DNA from: Rhodanobacter sp.
Lineage (GTDB): Bacteria > Pseudomonadota > Gammaproteobacteria > Xanthomonadales > Rhodanobacteraceae
Direction of reading: 5' to 3'
Length of the DNA stretch: 64,000 bases
NCBI GenBank assembly: GCA_024711345.1
Contig: JANJTA010000035.1
Span: 62,001-126,000 of the forward strand
Shown: piece after piece, positions 37,892 through 48,830 of the stretch
How positions within the stretch are numbered: the stretch's first letter is position 1
Layout of the letters: every line of letters starts with the position of its first letter
Translations under genes and position numbers: made by a program
The notes under the pieces: model-generated
Seen by the model: only the letters and a program-made list of their open reading frames with translations
Told to the model about the DNA's origin: nothing
The model's database searches: none

Positions 37892-39193
37892 TCATTCCGC
37901 CACGGCCAGCAGCTGGCGCAGCAGGCGGGTCTCGGTGGGATCGCCGCCACCGAGCGGGGCGATCACGCTGCGCGGCGCGTCGATGCGCAGCTGCCAGCCG
38001 TGTTCGTCCACCGTCTCGCCGCTGATCGCCCCGGCCGCCTTCAAGCGGGCATGCAGGCGCCCGGCCGACAGCGGCAACTGCAGCGCCGACTGCACGCGAT
38101 CGCCGCCGAGTAGTTCGCCCAGCGCCTGGCGCAGCAGGTCCAGACCGGCGCCGGTGGCAGCGGACAGCCACACCCGCACCGGCTTGCCCGCGCCATCGCG
38201 CTCGATGCGCGGCTCGGCACCCGCCAGATCGATCTTGTTCATCACCTGCAGCTGCGGCACGTCGCCGGCGCCGATCTCCTCCAGCACGTTGTCGACCACG
38301 CGGTGCAGGCGCTCGCGCTCCTCGTCGGCAGCGTCGCTGACGTGCAGCAGCAGGTCGGCGTCGCGCGCCTCGGCCAGGGTGGCGCGGAATGCGGCGACCA
38401 GGTCGTGCGGCAGTTCGCGGATGAAGCCGACGGTATCGGCCAGCACGGCCGGGCCGCAGCTGAGATCCTCCAGCTTGCGCACGGTGGGATCGAGCGTGGC
38501 GAACAGTTGGTCGGCGGCATATACGCCGCCGGTGGTCAGCGCGTTGAACAGGGTCGACTTGCCGGCGTTGGTATAGCCGACCAGCGCCACCCGCGGCACC
38601 GTGTTGCGCAGCCGGGCGCGGCGCTGCTGGCCGCGCTGGGTCTGCACCTTTTCCAGCCGCTTGGTGAGCATCTTGACCCGCTCGCCGAGCAGGCGGCGGT
38701 CGGTTTCCAGCTGGGTTTCGCCCGGGCCGCGGTTGCCGATGGCGCCGCCGCGCTGGGTGTCCAGGTGGGTCCAGCCGCGTACCAGCCGGGTGGCCAGATG
38801 CTTGAGCTGGGCCAGCTCCACTTCCAGCTTGCCCTCGTGCGAGCGGGCGCGCTGGGCGAAGATGTCCAGGATCAGGCCGGCGCGGTCGACCACGCGGATG
38901 CCCAGGTGTTTCTCCAGGTTGCGTTCCTGCACCGGGGTCAGCACGTGGTCGACCAGCACCAGGTCGGCCCCCAGCGCACGCGCCGCCTCGGCCACTTCGT
39001 CCGCCTTGCCGGTGCCGATGTAGTAACGCGGGTTGGGATCCTCGACGCGGGCGCTGACGACGCCCAGCACCTCGGCACCGGCGGACTTCACCAGCTCGGT
39101 GAACTCCGCCGCGCGCCGCGCCGTGTCACCTTCGCCGCGGGTATGCGGCAGCACCAGCACGGCGCAGTCGCCTTTCTTTTGTCGGTCAAACAC
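37892..39193 (-). CDS. hflX: Ribosome-splitting GTPase HflX
   Basis: This stress-linked GTPase binds the 50S subunit and splits stalled or idle ribosomes. The 433-aa protein has an N-terminal HflX domain with the glycine-rich GGAIGNRGPGETQLETDRR (149-167). An Obg-like G domain follows, with G1 GYTNAGKST (206-214), G3 DTVGF and G4 NKID. The start codon is GTG 39193, 57 nt after hfq. The hfq-hflX-hflKC order is conserved in gammaproteobacteria. Confidence 0.95.
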   Translation of the reverse strand: MFDRQKKGDCAVLVLPHTRGEGDTARRAAEFTELVKSAGAEVLGVVSARVEDPNPRYYIGTGKADEVAEAARALGADLVLVDHVLTPVQERNLEKHLGIRVVDRAGLILDIFAQRARSHEGKLEVELAQLKHLATRLVRGWTHLDTQRGGAIGNRGPGETQLETDRRLLGERVKMLTKRLEKVQTQRGQQRRARLRNTVPRVALVGYTNAGKSTLFNALTTGGVYAADQLFATLDPTVRKLEDLSCGPAVLADTVGFIRELPHDLVAAFRATLAEARDADLLLHVSDAADEERERLHRVVDNVLEEIGAGDVPQLQVMNKIDLAGAEPRIERDGAGKPVRVWLSAATGAGLDLLRQALGELLGGDRVQSALQLPLSAGRLHARLKAAGAISGETVDEHGWQLRIDAPRSVIAPLGGGDPTETRLLRQLLAVAE

Positions 39194-39250
39194 GAGTGGG
39201 TGTGATCCTTCAGGAGCAGACCCACTTCATGCGGGCGCAGACCCCTGCTG

Positions 39251-39538
39251 TCAAGCGTCCGCGTCGGTGGATGCGGCCGGCGCCTCGGCATGGTGGTCGT
39301 GGCCCTCATGGCCGTCGTGGCCATTGCCGATGCGCACGTTGCGGCTCGGCACCACGGTGGAAATGGCGTGCTTGTACACCATCTGGCTCACCTGGTTGCG
39401 CAGCAACACCACGAACTGGTCGAACGATTCGACCGTACCCTGCAGCTTGATGCCGTTGACCAGATAGATGGCCACCGGCACGCGCTCGCGCCGCAAAGCA
39501 TTCAAAAACGGATCCTGCAACGACTGCCCCTTGGACAT
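39251..39538 (-). CDS. hfq: RNA chaperone Hfq
   Basis: This hexameric Sm-like protein mediates sRNA-mRNA pairing. The 95-aa protein has Sm1 ([27 protein letters not shown] without gaps) and Sm2 with the proximal-face motif YKHAIS (55-60). Distal and rim residues (Q8, R16/R17) are also present. The C-terminal tail is short and unusually His/Asp-rich ([17 protein letters not shown]), so it might bind metal. ATG 39538 ([10 protein letters not shown]) is the universal start. miaA lies upstream. Confidence 0.97.
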   Translation of the reverse strand: MSKGQSLQDPFLNALRRERVPVAIYLVNGIKLQGTVESFDQFVVLLRNQVSQMVYKHAISTVVPSRNVRIGNGHDGHEGHDHHAEAPAASTDADA

Positions 39539-39670
39539 TTCTTGTTCTCCCCTTGCCACGGACAGGCCGGAGAAAAAACGCCAACGGCGCCCCGGCCCAA
39601 CATGACCGGATGTTAGCTGCTTTCAAATACTTGATGAAAGGAGATTTTTGCGCGGCGCAGGTGGACTGGG

Positions 39671-40639
39671 TCACGTTAGTGGCGCCGCGGCGCCCGGCCC
39701 GGCCAGAAACAGGCTCGCCGCGGTGGCGGCATGGACGGCCCCGCCGGGCCGGTCGGGGTCGAACAGGCGGGCGCCGTAGTCGCTGCGCAGCCAGGTGATC
39801 TGCCGCTTGGCCAGCTGGCGGGTGGCGAAGATGGCGCGCTCACGGAACGTGGCCGCATCCGTCTGGCCGTCCAGGTGTTCCCACGCCTGCCGGTAGCCGA
39901 CCGCGCGGATCGCCGGCAGGTCGGCGTGCAGGTCGCCGCGGGCGCGCAGCGCACGCACCTCGTCCAGGAAGCCTTCGGCCAGCATCGCGTCGAAACGCCG
40001 GGCGATGCGCTCGTGCAGCACGCGCCGGTCGGCCGGCAGCAGCGCCAGCTTCAGCACCCGCCACGGGAAGGGCGTGGCCGTGCCGCCGCGCTGCAGTTCG
40101 GACAGCGGCCGGCCAGTCAGCTCGATCACCTCCAGCGCCCGCTGCAGGCGCTGCACGTCGTTGCAGCCGATACGGCCGGCGGCAGCCGGGTCGAGCGCTG
40201 CCAGCCGCGCGTGCATGGCCGGCCAGCCAAGCCGCGTCGCCTCGGCGGCCAGTTGCGCGCGGGTCGCCGGGTCGGCTTCCGGCAGATCGGACAGTCCCTG
40301 CTGCAGCGCGCGGAAGTACAGCCCGGTGCCGCCGACCAGCAGCGGCACCCTGCCCTGCGCACTGATCCGCTGCATCGCCGCCAGCGCGTCGACACGGAAA
40401 TCCGCCGCCGAATACGGCTGACCGGGATCGCGGATGTCGACCAGCGCATGCGGATAACGCGCCAGCGTTGCCGCGTCGGGCTTGGCCGTGCCGATGTCCA
40501 TGCCGCGGTAGACCAGCGCCGAATCGACACTGACCAGGTCCAGCGCAAAGCGCTCCGCCAGCTCGCAGGCCAGCGCAGTCTTGCCCGAGGCGGTGGGCCC
40601 CATCAGGAAGATGGCTAGCGGGCGGGTATCGAGACTCAT
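39671..40639 (-). CDS. miaA: tRNA dimethylallyltransferase MiaA
   Basis: This adds dimethylallyl to A37 of tRNAs reading UNN codons. The 322-aa protein has P-loop GPTASGKT (14-21), the catalytic-Asp region [19 protein letters not shown], and a C-terminal [13 protein letters not shown] typical of MiaA. ATG 40639 follows the conserved start pattern; the frame upstream to 40798 crosses the putative promoter region. It is the first gene of the miaA-hfq-hflX-hflKC-purA superoperon, with a cluster of DnaA-box-like sites about 100-150 nt upstream. Confidence 0.96.
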   Translation of the reverse strand: MSLDTRPLAIFLMGPTASGKTALACELAERFALDLVSVDSALVYRGMDIGTAKPDAATLARYPHALVDIRDPGQPYSAADFRVDALAAMQRISAQGRVPLLVGGTGLYFRALQQGLSDLPEADPATRAQLAAEATRLGWPAMHARLAALDPAAAGRIGCNDVQRLQRALEVIELTGRPLSELQRGGTATPFPWRVLKLALLPADRRVLHERIARRFDAMLAEGFLDEVRALRARGDLHADLPAIRAVGYRQAWEHLDGQTDAATFRERAIFATRQLAKRQITWLRSDYGARLFDPDRPGGAVHAATAASLFLAGPGAAAPLT

Positions 40640-40741
40640 GCAGGCGAATGCCGGGAAACCGTGCGCAAGAGTAACCCAGCGCGGCTGGGCAAAACCTCGG
40701 CAATCCAAGGCAAGTGTCTGTTGCGGCGACGCGTATCGGAG

Positions 40742-40787
40742 TTGTCCACACGCTTGTTCGACATGTATCCACATTGGCTGTGGATAG
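40742..40787 (+). promoter_or_regulatory. Cluster of three DnaA-box-like 9-mers
   Basis: TTGTCCACA (40742-40750), GTATCCACA (40765-40773) and inverted CTATCCACA (40779-40787) each differ from TTATCCACA by one base. The last two form the perfect palindrome TATCCACA-N5-TGTGGATA. They lie in the non-coding stretch upstream of miaA, so DnaA could regulate this operon, or the site could titrate DnaA. Confidence 0.5.
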
Positions 40788-40808
40788 ATCGGCGGCATGC
40801 ACCACCGG

Positions 40809-40842
40809 AAAACGAAGGGCCGCCCGCAGGCGGCCCTTCGTG
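40809..40842 (-). terminator. Rho-independent terminator of the DPP7-like gene
   Basis: A perfect 12-bp stem (ACGAAGGGCCGC and complement) with a 6-nt loop runs into TTTT on the minus strand, 16 nt after the peptidase stop codon. Confidence 0.9.
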
Positions 40843-40858
40843 AGGCAGACGGCGCGGC

Positions 40859-43021
<2,163 letters not shown>

Positions 43022-43065
43022 GGGGTTCTCCTGATGAAAGCCGGCCCGGAGGCCGGCAAGGCGGA

Positions 43066-43079
43066 CGCAATAACTTGCG
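43066..43079. promoter_or_regulatory. Palindrome CGCAA-N4-TTGCG upstream of the DPP7-type gene
   Basis: This 14-bp inverted repeat lies 45-58 nt before the start codon. Apart from one spacer base, the same sequence (with an extra shared AC on one side) is found upstream of the paralogous peptidase gene at 45309-45322. Candidate operator; regulator unknown. Confidence 0.5.
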
Positions 43080-43134
43080 ACTTATGCCCGAGCCGGGCGA
43101 CCGCGGCATATGCCGCAAGTCATGCCTGCGACGT

Positions 43135-45288
43135 TCAGCGCGCCGGCACGCCCAGCTCCCGCAGCAGCCACGGCGCCGGATAGACCTTGTCCATCAGCCA
43201 GCGCATGTAGCGCAGGTCGACGTGGATCGCGCGCTTGTAGCGCGGGTCGAACATCCAGCTGGCGCTGACCGCTTCCCAGTTGCTGTCGAAGTTGAGGCCG
43301 ACCAGCTCGCCCTTCGCGTTGAGCACCGGCGAGCCGGAGTTGCCGCCGGTGGTGTCGAGATTGCTGAGGAAGTTCACCGGCATGGCACCGGATTTCGGAT
43401 CCAGGTAGCCGGCGTAGTCGGCCCTGGCGATGGCATCGAGCAGCGGCTTCGGCGCATCGAACGGCGCCGTGCCGGTGTTCTTCTCGACGATGCCGGCGGT
43501 GCTGGTCAGCGGCTCGTAGCCGACCGCGTCGCGTGCTCGCAATGGCGTGACCTTGCCGTAGCTCACGCGCAGGGTGGAATTCGCATCCGGGTAGACCGCG
43601 CGATTCTGCTGCTGGCGATAGGCGATCAGCGCCTGCATGTAGGCCGGACGCAGGCGCAGCAACTCGCCGTCGCGCGCCTTGCGTTCGTCATCGATGCGCA
43701 GCAACGCGGGCTGCAGCTTCGCCGCCAATTGCAGCAGGCTGTCGTCGCTCGCGGCCAGCGTGGCGGCATCGGCGTCCATCCAGCGCAGGCGCTGCGCCTC
43801 GTCGCCCAGCCGGGTGGTGGCGTAGACGCGATCCAGCGCGGTCGCCAGCTCCGCCGGGGTGCCGCCGAACGCGGCATCGAACTCCGCCACGTGCTGCGCG
43901 GCGGGCAGTTGCTGGTAACGGGTCAGCAACGCGCCCAGCAGGCGCTTCTCGACCGCCGGATCGTAGCGACGCTGGACCTGGCGCAGGCCGCTGGCGATCA
44001 GTTCCTCGTCACGCTGCTGGTAGCCGTTCTCGCGTTCGGCGTCGGGTTTGGCGCGCTCGTGCGCCAGCCGCTGCAGGCGCAGCGCCGAGCGCATCAGCTG
44101 GGTCTGCGACTGGATCAGGCCAAGCAGCAGGTCGCGCTCGCGGGTGGCATTGCCGGCGGCGATCTGCGCCATCGCGGCATCGATCTGCGGACGCAGCGCG
44201 CGGGCTTCGGGCTGCCGGTCCAGCCAGGCCAGCATCGCCGTCTCGTCCCGCTGCCGCACGGCCACCGCATCGCTGCGCTTGAGGCCGTCCAGTTCGCCGC
44301 TGAAGCGCTTGATGCCGTTCTTCAGCGACTGCAACTGCGAGGCATAGCGGATCTTCGCCTGGGCGTCCTGCTCGCCGGCGCCCTCGATCACCTCCTGCAG
44401 CTGCTTCATCGCTGCCACCGACGCGGGCAGGCGCCACCGCACCTGGTCGGCGAACTCGGCGGCGCTGCGGTGGCGGTAGGTGATGCCGGGATAGCCGGCC
44501 AGCATCACGAAGTCGCCCTCGCTGACGCCATCGCGGGCGATCTGCAGATGCGCGGGCGGCGTGTAGGGCCGGTTGTCCTTCGAGTAGTCCGCCGGCTTGC
44601 CGTCCGGACCGACGTAGGCGCGCAATACGGTGAAGTCGCCGCTGTGGCGCGGCCACACGAAATTGTCTACCTCGTCGCCGTAGTTGCCGATGGCGCGCGG
44701 TGGCGCGTAGACCAGCCGCACGTCGCGCAGCTCCAGTTGCTTCACCAGATAGAAGTCGCGGCCGTAGAACATGTTCGCCACGCTGCAGCGCATGCCCTCC
44801 TCGCGCTCGCACGCGGCGACCAGCGCCTTGCTCGCCGCGTCCACTGCGTCGTAGTAGGCGCGGCCGGTCTTGCCGCGGGCGTCGGCCAGCACCTGCTCGG
44901 TGACCTGGTCGAAACCGACCGTGACGCGCAGGCGGAAGTCCGGGTTGGCCGGCAGCTCCTCGCCGCGGTCGGCCGCCACGTAGCCCTGCTCGATCAGGTT
45001 GCGCTGCGCGGTGCTGTTGTACTGGATCACCCCGAACGCGACGTGGTGGTTGGTCAGCACCAGGCCCTGGTCGCTGACGAAGGCCCCGGTGGCGCCGCCC
45101 ACCTTCACCACCGCGTTGAGTGGCGCGCGGGTGAGATCGGCAAGGTCGGCGGGGTTGCCCTGGAAACCCGCGGCACGCAGCTGCTTGCCGATGCCCGGCA
45201 ATTGCGAAGGCATCCACATGCCCTCGTCGGCCTGTGCCGCCGGTGCCAGCATCATGGCCATGACCAAACCCATCTTCCGCAAGCGCAT
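43135..45288 (-). CDS. S46 dipeptidyl-peptidase, DPP11-type
   Basis: This 717-aa exported paralogue of the neighbouring DPP7-like enzyme has a signal peptide (MRLRKMGLVMAMMLAPAAQA) and catalytic H81 (LTNHHVAFG). The Asp lies in DEVDNFVWPRHSGDF and Ser 651 in GGNSGSP. The specificity residue 18 positions on is Ser 669 (NFDSNWE). Proteobacterial members with Ser here, like Bacteroidetes members with Arg, are known as DPP11 enzymes that cleave after Asp/Glu. The pair would therefore cover complementary dipeptides. ATG 45288 has GGGGA 7 nt upstream. It lies 113 nt upstream of the DPP7-type gene. Confidence 0.9.
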   Translation of the reverse strand: MRLRKMGLVMAMMLAPAAQADEGMWMPSQLPGIGKQLRAAGFQGNPADLADLTRAPLNAVVKVGGATGAFVSDQGLVLTNHHVAFGVIQYNSTAQRNLIEQGYVAADRGEELPANPDFRLRVTVGFDQVTEQVLADARGKTGRAYYDAVDAASKALVAACEREEGMRCSVANMFYGRDFYLVKQLELRDVRLVYAPPRAIGNYGDEVDNFVWPRHSGDFTVLRAYVGPDGKPADYSKDNRPYTPPAHLQIARDGVSEGDFVMLAGYPGITYRHRSAAEFADQVRWRLPASVAAMKQLQEVIEGAGEQDAQAKIRYASQLQSLKNGIKRFSGELDGLKRSDAVAVRQRDETAMLAWLDRQPEARALRPQIDAAMAQIAAGNATRERDLLLGLIQSQTQLMRSALRLQRLAHERAKPDAERENGYQQRDEELIASGLRQVQRRYDPAVEKRLLGALLTRYQQLPAAQHVAEFDAAFGGTPAELATALDRVYATTRLGDEAQRLRWMDADAATLAASDDSLLQLAAKLQPALLRIDDERKARDGELLRLRPAYMQALIAYRQQQNRAVYPDANSTLRVSYGKVTPLRARDAVGYEPLTSTAGIVEKNTGTAPFDAPKPLLDAIARADYAGYLDPKSGAMPVNFLSNLDTTGGNSGSPVLNAKGELVGLNFDSNWEAVSASWMFDPRYKRAIHVDLRYMRWLMDKVYPAPWLLRELGVPAR

Positions 45289-45308
45289 TCGTGTATCCCC
45301 AAGCGATT

Positions 45309-45322
45309 CGCAACAACTTGCG
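45309..45322. promoter_or_regulatory. Palindrome CGCAA-N4-TTGCG upstream of the DPP11-type gene
   Basis: Second copy of the 14-bp inverted repeat, here 21-34 nt before the start codon, close enough to overlap a promoter or the 5' leader. It differs from the first copy by one spacer base. Confidence 0.5.
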
Positions 45323-45423
45323 ACGATAGAACGAAACGCCTGCGCGGGTAACGCTGCGTTGCACATGGTTGCCGCCTGAGCAGGGCTGGCGCCATCACGC
45401 GACGGCGCCCGGCAGGGAAAACC

Positions 45424-47526
45424 TCAGTGGCAGAACTGCCCGGCCGGCGGCGGCAGGGCGAGGAACACCGTGCTCCACAGCTGCGCGGCGTTGGATTCGT
45501 CCTCGTCCGCGCTTCCCGCACCGAACGGCGCGATGCGGTAATGGCCGTCGGCGTACGACCACGACCACAGCTCCGAGGTACGTACCGCGCCGGCGGCGCA
45601 GATCGCCTGCCACAGCTGCGTCTGTGCTGCGACGAGGTGCTTGCGGGTCGCCGCGGGCAGATCGTCGCGGGCCAGCTGGCGTTTCAGCCCGGCGGCCATG
45701 ACGGCCTGCTGCCACGCCCAGACCACGGTGCCGTGGTACGCGTTTTTGCCGAAGCGCGGCCACACCTCGCGATCGGCATAGGCGGGGTTGGCGACCAGCA
45801 TGCCCACGTCCGTCATCAGGCCCGCCGGGAACGGCCGCATCAGGCTGGCGAAGTTGCGATCCAGCGCAGCGGCATCGGGCCTGCCGAACAGCAAGCGGAA
45901 GCCCTCGTCCGAATGCAGTACCGGAATCGGCTTGCCCTGCGCGTCCAGCGCGATGGCAGGGAATTCCAGGCCCGCGTCATCCATGGCCTTCAGGGCGGCG
46001 GCATCGGACACGCCGATCTGCCTGGCGTAGTCGTGCACCTGGCCGGTAGCGAGCTTGTTCGACAGGTGCACGGTGAACAGGGCGCTGGCGTGCCGTTCCC
46101 AGTCACCGGCGCTGGCCGCAGCCATGCGCAGACGTTCGCGCTGCGCCGGTGTGGTGTAGTCGTCCAGCAGGCCGGCATCGAGGAACTGGCCGATCGCACG
46201 CAGCGCGGCCGGCATCCAGACCGCGTTGACGTCGTACGGATAGCGGCCACGGCCGATGCCCTCGTTGCTGTCGCGCCATTGCCCGACCTTGGCGCCGGGT
46301 TTGAGCGCGACCAGGTTCGTGTACACCGGTTTGCGCGCGAAGGCTTCGCTGCCGGCGGCGACGAACAGCAGGTTGCGCACCAGTGCATCGCCCTGCCGCC
46401 CGGCCCCGAGCTTGCCGGCCAGGAAGGCGCGGGCGCCTTCGCGGCCGCGTGGATCCTCCAGCAGCCACGCCGCCGCGACCGGCGGCAGCATGACGTTGCC
46501 GTCGATCATCGTGTAGTCGTAGATCGGCGCGGCCGACGGCTTGCCCTCTTGCTTGAGGTGCTGCAACACCGCGAACTCGCCGATGCCTTCCTCGTGGGCG
46601 ACCTGACCATCGGACGACAGGCGCGCCAGCACCGAGGCAATGCCGGCGTCGACCGCCGCCGGCTGCAGCACCGGCATCAGCAGGCGCAGCGACATCAGCG
46701 TGTCGCGCCCGAAGTAGGTATCGAAGCGCCAGGAGCCGGCGAGGAATTTCTCGCGGTAGCTGAGGAACTGCAGCGCCTCGCGGCTGCGCAGGTCGGGCTG
46801 CGCGCGGTCGTTGAGCAGATGGGCGAACGGGGTCAACGGCGTCTCGCCGGTGCTGGCCTCGATGCGCAGGCGCAACGCCTCGCCCGCGCGGTCCGGACGC
46901 AACACGATGTGCCCGCCCTCACGGACGAAGCGGCCGTTGTCCGTGCTCAGCGCGATGGCGTAGCCCGGCGCGCCGTCCAGCCGCTGGCGCTGCCAATGGA
47001 CCGAGCGTTCGGTGAGCTGCGGCACGGCCACGATCTGCGGCGTGACCGCCACCTGCTGCGCGTAGCCCTGGCCGAGCTGGTAATCGCGCAACACGCGGAT
47101 GCTGCCCAGCACAGCGTCCTTCAGCACCAGTCGGCCGGCGCTGACCCTGGCCTCGGCAACGATGCCGTTCCAGGCGTGGCCAGCCACCATACGGTGTTGC
47201 CCCTTCACGCCGTCCAGCGCCCAGTGCACCGGTTGGTCGGTCGGCTCGAACCACACGCCGGCACCGCTGTTGCCGGCCGGGAACGCGACCAGCACGCGTG
47301 GCTTGTCGCCGGAGCTGAGCAGCAGATGGGCCGCGATGGGGCCATCCTGGAAAAACGCGTTCTCGATGTTCCCTTCCGTGATGCGGAACTGCAAGGGCGC
47401 CTCGGCACCCCGCGCCGCCGCCCACGCTGCCGGCCCTGCCGCCAGGCCGGCCACCACTGCCAGCACGCAAGCGACGCAACGCCAGCGGCCCTTCCGGACC
47501 GAACTCCCCATCGTGCTCAAACGCAT
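45424..47526 (-). CDS. Exported six-hairpin glycosidase (debranching-enzyme-like)
   Basis: This 700-aa exported protein has a signal peptide ending near AAWA (about residue 36), a beta-rich N-terminal domain (about 40-230), and an (alpha/alpha)6-type catalytic region. The region carries DTYFGRDTLMSLRLL (270-284), a HEEGIGEF segment and GTVVWAWQQAVMAAGL. These resemble the glucosidase half of glycogen debranching enzymes (WGRDT and GTVWPW motifs). Substrate and exact GH family cannot be fixed from sequence reading. ATG 47526 with GGAG close upstream gives an intact signal peptide. It is upstream of the DPP11-type gene on the same strand. Confidence 0.7.
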   Translation of the reverse strand: MRLSTMGSSVRKGRWRCVACVLAVVAGLAAGPAAWAAARGAEAPLQFRITEGNIENAFFQDGPIAAHLLLSSGDKPRVLVAFPAGNSGAGVWFEPTDQPVHWALDGVKGQHRMVAGHAWNGIVAEARVSAGRLVLKDAVLGSIRVLRDYQLGQGYAQQVAVTPQIVAVPQLTERSVHWQRQRLDGAPGYAIALSTDNGRFVREGGHIVLRPDRAGEALRLRIEASTGETPLTPFAHLLNDRAQPDLRSREALQFLSYREKFLAGSWRFDTYFGRDTLMSLRLLMPVLQPAAVDAGIASVLARLSSDGQVAHEEGIGEFAVLQHLKQEGKPSAAPIYDYTMIDGNVMLPPVAAAWLLEDPRGREGARAFLAGKLGAGRQGDALVRNLLFVAAGSEAFARKPVYTNLVALKPGAKVGQWRDSNEGIGRGRYPYDVNAVWMPAALRAIGQFLDAGLLDDYTTPAQRERLRMAAASAGDWERHASALFTVHLSNKLATGQVHDYARQIGVSDAAALKAMDDAGLEFPAIALDAQGKPIPVLHSDEGFRLLFGRPDAAALDRNFASLMRPFPAGLMTDVGMLVANPAYADREVWPRFGKNAYHGTVVWAWQQAVMAAGLKRQLARDDLPAATRKHLVAAQTQLWQAICAAGAVRTSELWSWSYADGHYRIAPFGAGSADEDESNAAQLWSTVFLALPPPAGQFCH

Positions 47527-47625
47527 TCGCCCGCTCCGCTCAGTGGCACTCGTCTCGCGACAGTAAAAGCACAAGCGCGGGACCACAACGTTGCAGTGCA
47601 CGACGCCGGCGTCCCGGCCGCCTTC

Positions 47626-47631
47626 TATAAT
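47626..47631 (+). promoter_or_regulatory. Candidate -10 element for tdh
   Basis: A perfect TATAAT stands 33 nt before the tdh ATG. No good -35 hexamer is found at 16-18 nt, so the promoter is tentative or activator-dependent. Confidence 0.4.
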
Positions 47632-47663
47632 GTCGTTTTCCTCGCCATCCCCACGGAACTCCC

Positions 47664-48698
47664 ATGCCTCAGATGATGAAAGCCCTGGTCAAACGCAAGC
47701 CCGAGCAGGGCATCTGGATGGAGGAAGTGCCGCTGCCCGAGGTCGGCCCGAACGAGGTGCTGATCAAGATCGAGAAGACCGCGATCTGCGGCACCGACCT
47801 GCACATCTACAAGTGGGACGAGTGGAGCCAGCGTGTCATCAAGCCGGGCCTGACCATCGGCCACGAGTTCGTCGGCCGCATCGTGGAAGTCGGCCCGGGC
47901 GTGACCGGCTACAAGGTCGGCGACCGCGTCTCGGCCGAGGGCCACATCGTGTGCGGCCACTGCCGCAACTGCCGCGGCGGGCGTCCGCACCTGTGCCCGA
48001 ATACGGTGGGCATCGGCGTGAACCGCAACGGCGCCTTCGCCGAGTACATGACCATGCCGGCCTCGAACCTGTGGCCGATCCCGGACCAGATTCCGTCCGA
48101 ACTGGCCGCGTTCTTCGACCCGTACGGCAACGCCGCGCACTGCGCGCTGGAGTTCGACCTGATCGGCGAGGACGTGCTGATCACCGGCGCCGGTCCGATC
48201 GGCATCATCGCCGCCGGCATCGCCAAGCACGTGGGCGCGCGCAACGTGGTGGTCACCGACGTCAACGACTACCGCCTGAAGCTGGCCGCCGAGATGGGTG
48301 CCACCCGCGTGGTGAACGTGGCCAGCCAGTCGCTCAAGGACGTGATGAAGGACCTGCACATGGAAGGCTTCGACGTGGGCCTGGAGATGAGCGGCAACCC
48401 GCGCGCCTTCAACGATATGCTCGACTGCATGTATCACGGCGGCAAGATCGCCCTGCTCGGCATCCAGCCCAGGGGCGCCGGCATCGACTGGGACAAGGTG
48501 ATCTTCAAGGGCCTCACCCTGCAGGGCATCTACGGCCGGCGCATGTACGAGACCTGGTACAAGATGACCCAGATGGTGCTCACCGGCTTCCCGCTGCAGA
48601 AGGTGCTCACCCACCAGATCCGCATCGACGACTTCCAGAAGGGCTTCGACCTGATGGACGCCGGCAGCTGCGGCAAGGTGGTCTGCTCCTGGAGCTGA
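47664..48698 (+). CDS. tdh: L-threonine 3-dehydrogenase
   Basis: This oxidises L-threonine to 2-amino-3-ketobutyrate with NAD+, the first step of threonine conversion to glycine and acetyl-CoA. The 344-aa medium-chain zinc dehydrogenase has catalytic-zinc ligands C42 ([12 protein letters not shown]) and H67/E68 (GHE). The structural-zinc cysteines are C97, C100, C103 and C111. The Rossmann motif is [11 protein letters not shown]. Threonine-specific residues around [12 protein letters not shown] match Tdh. The partner enzyme gene kbl lies 3.9 kb downstream after an unrelated large gene. ATG 47664 has GGA upstream; ATGs at 47673 and 47676 are possible. Confidence 0.95.
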   Translation: MPQMMKALVKRKPEQGIWMEEVPLPEVGPNEVLIKIEKTAICGTDLHIYKWDEWSQRVIKPGLTIGHEFVGRIVEVGPGVTGYKVGDRVSAEGHIVCGHCRNCRGGRPHLCPNTVGIGVNRNGAFAEYMTMPASNLWPIPDQIPSELAAFFDPYGNAAHCALEFDLIGEDVLITGAGPIGIIAAGIAKHVGARNVVVTDVNDYRLKLAAEMGATRVVNVASQSLKDVMKDLHMEGFDVGLEMSGNPRAFNDMLDCMYHGGKIALLGIQPRGAGIDWDKVIFKGLTLQGIYGRRMYETWYKMTQMVLTGFPLQKVLTHQIRIDDFQKGFDLMDAGSCGKVVCSWS

Positions 48699-48754
48699 AC
48701 AAGCACGGACGACGGCGACCACCCGCCTTCACCGGCTTCGCCACATCTGCGTAA

Positions 48755-48790
48755 ACTTCCTGCGGCCGGCTGCTGCCGGCTGCAGGAAGT
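48755..48790 (+). terminator. Strong hairpin after tdh
   Basis: ACTTCCTGC ... GCAGGAAGT encloses a second palindromic core (GCCGGC/GCCGGC). The stem is long, but no T-run follows, so termination efficiency is uncertain. It lies 57 nt after tdh. Confidence 0.5.
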
Positions 48791-48830
48791 GCCCGGCACT
48801 GCCGGCCCATGACGCCATCGGGAAGCCCGC

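Noticed and set aside
40742..40787. DnaA-box cluster as a replication origin.
   Set aside because: No AT-rich unwinding region and no dnaA, dnaN, gidA or rpmH neighbours; only three boxes.
47626..47631. TATAAT before tdh as a complete promoter.
   Set aside because: No acceptable -35 at 16-18 nt; kept only as a low-confidence -10 element.
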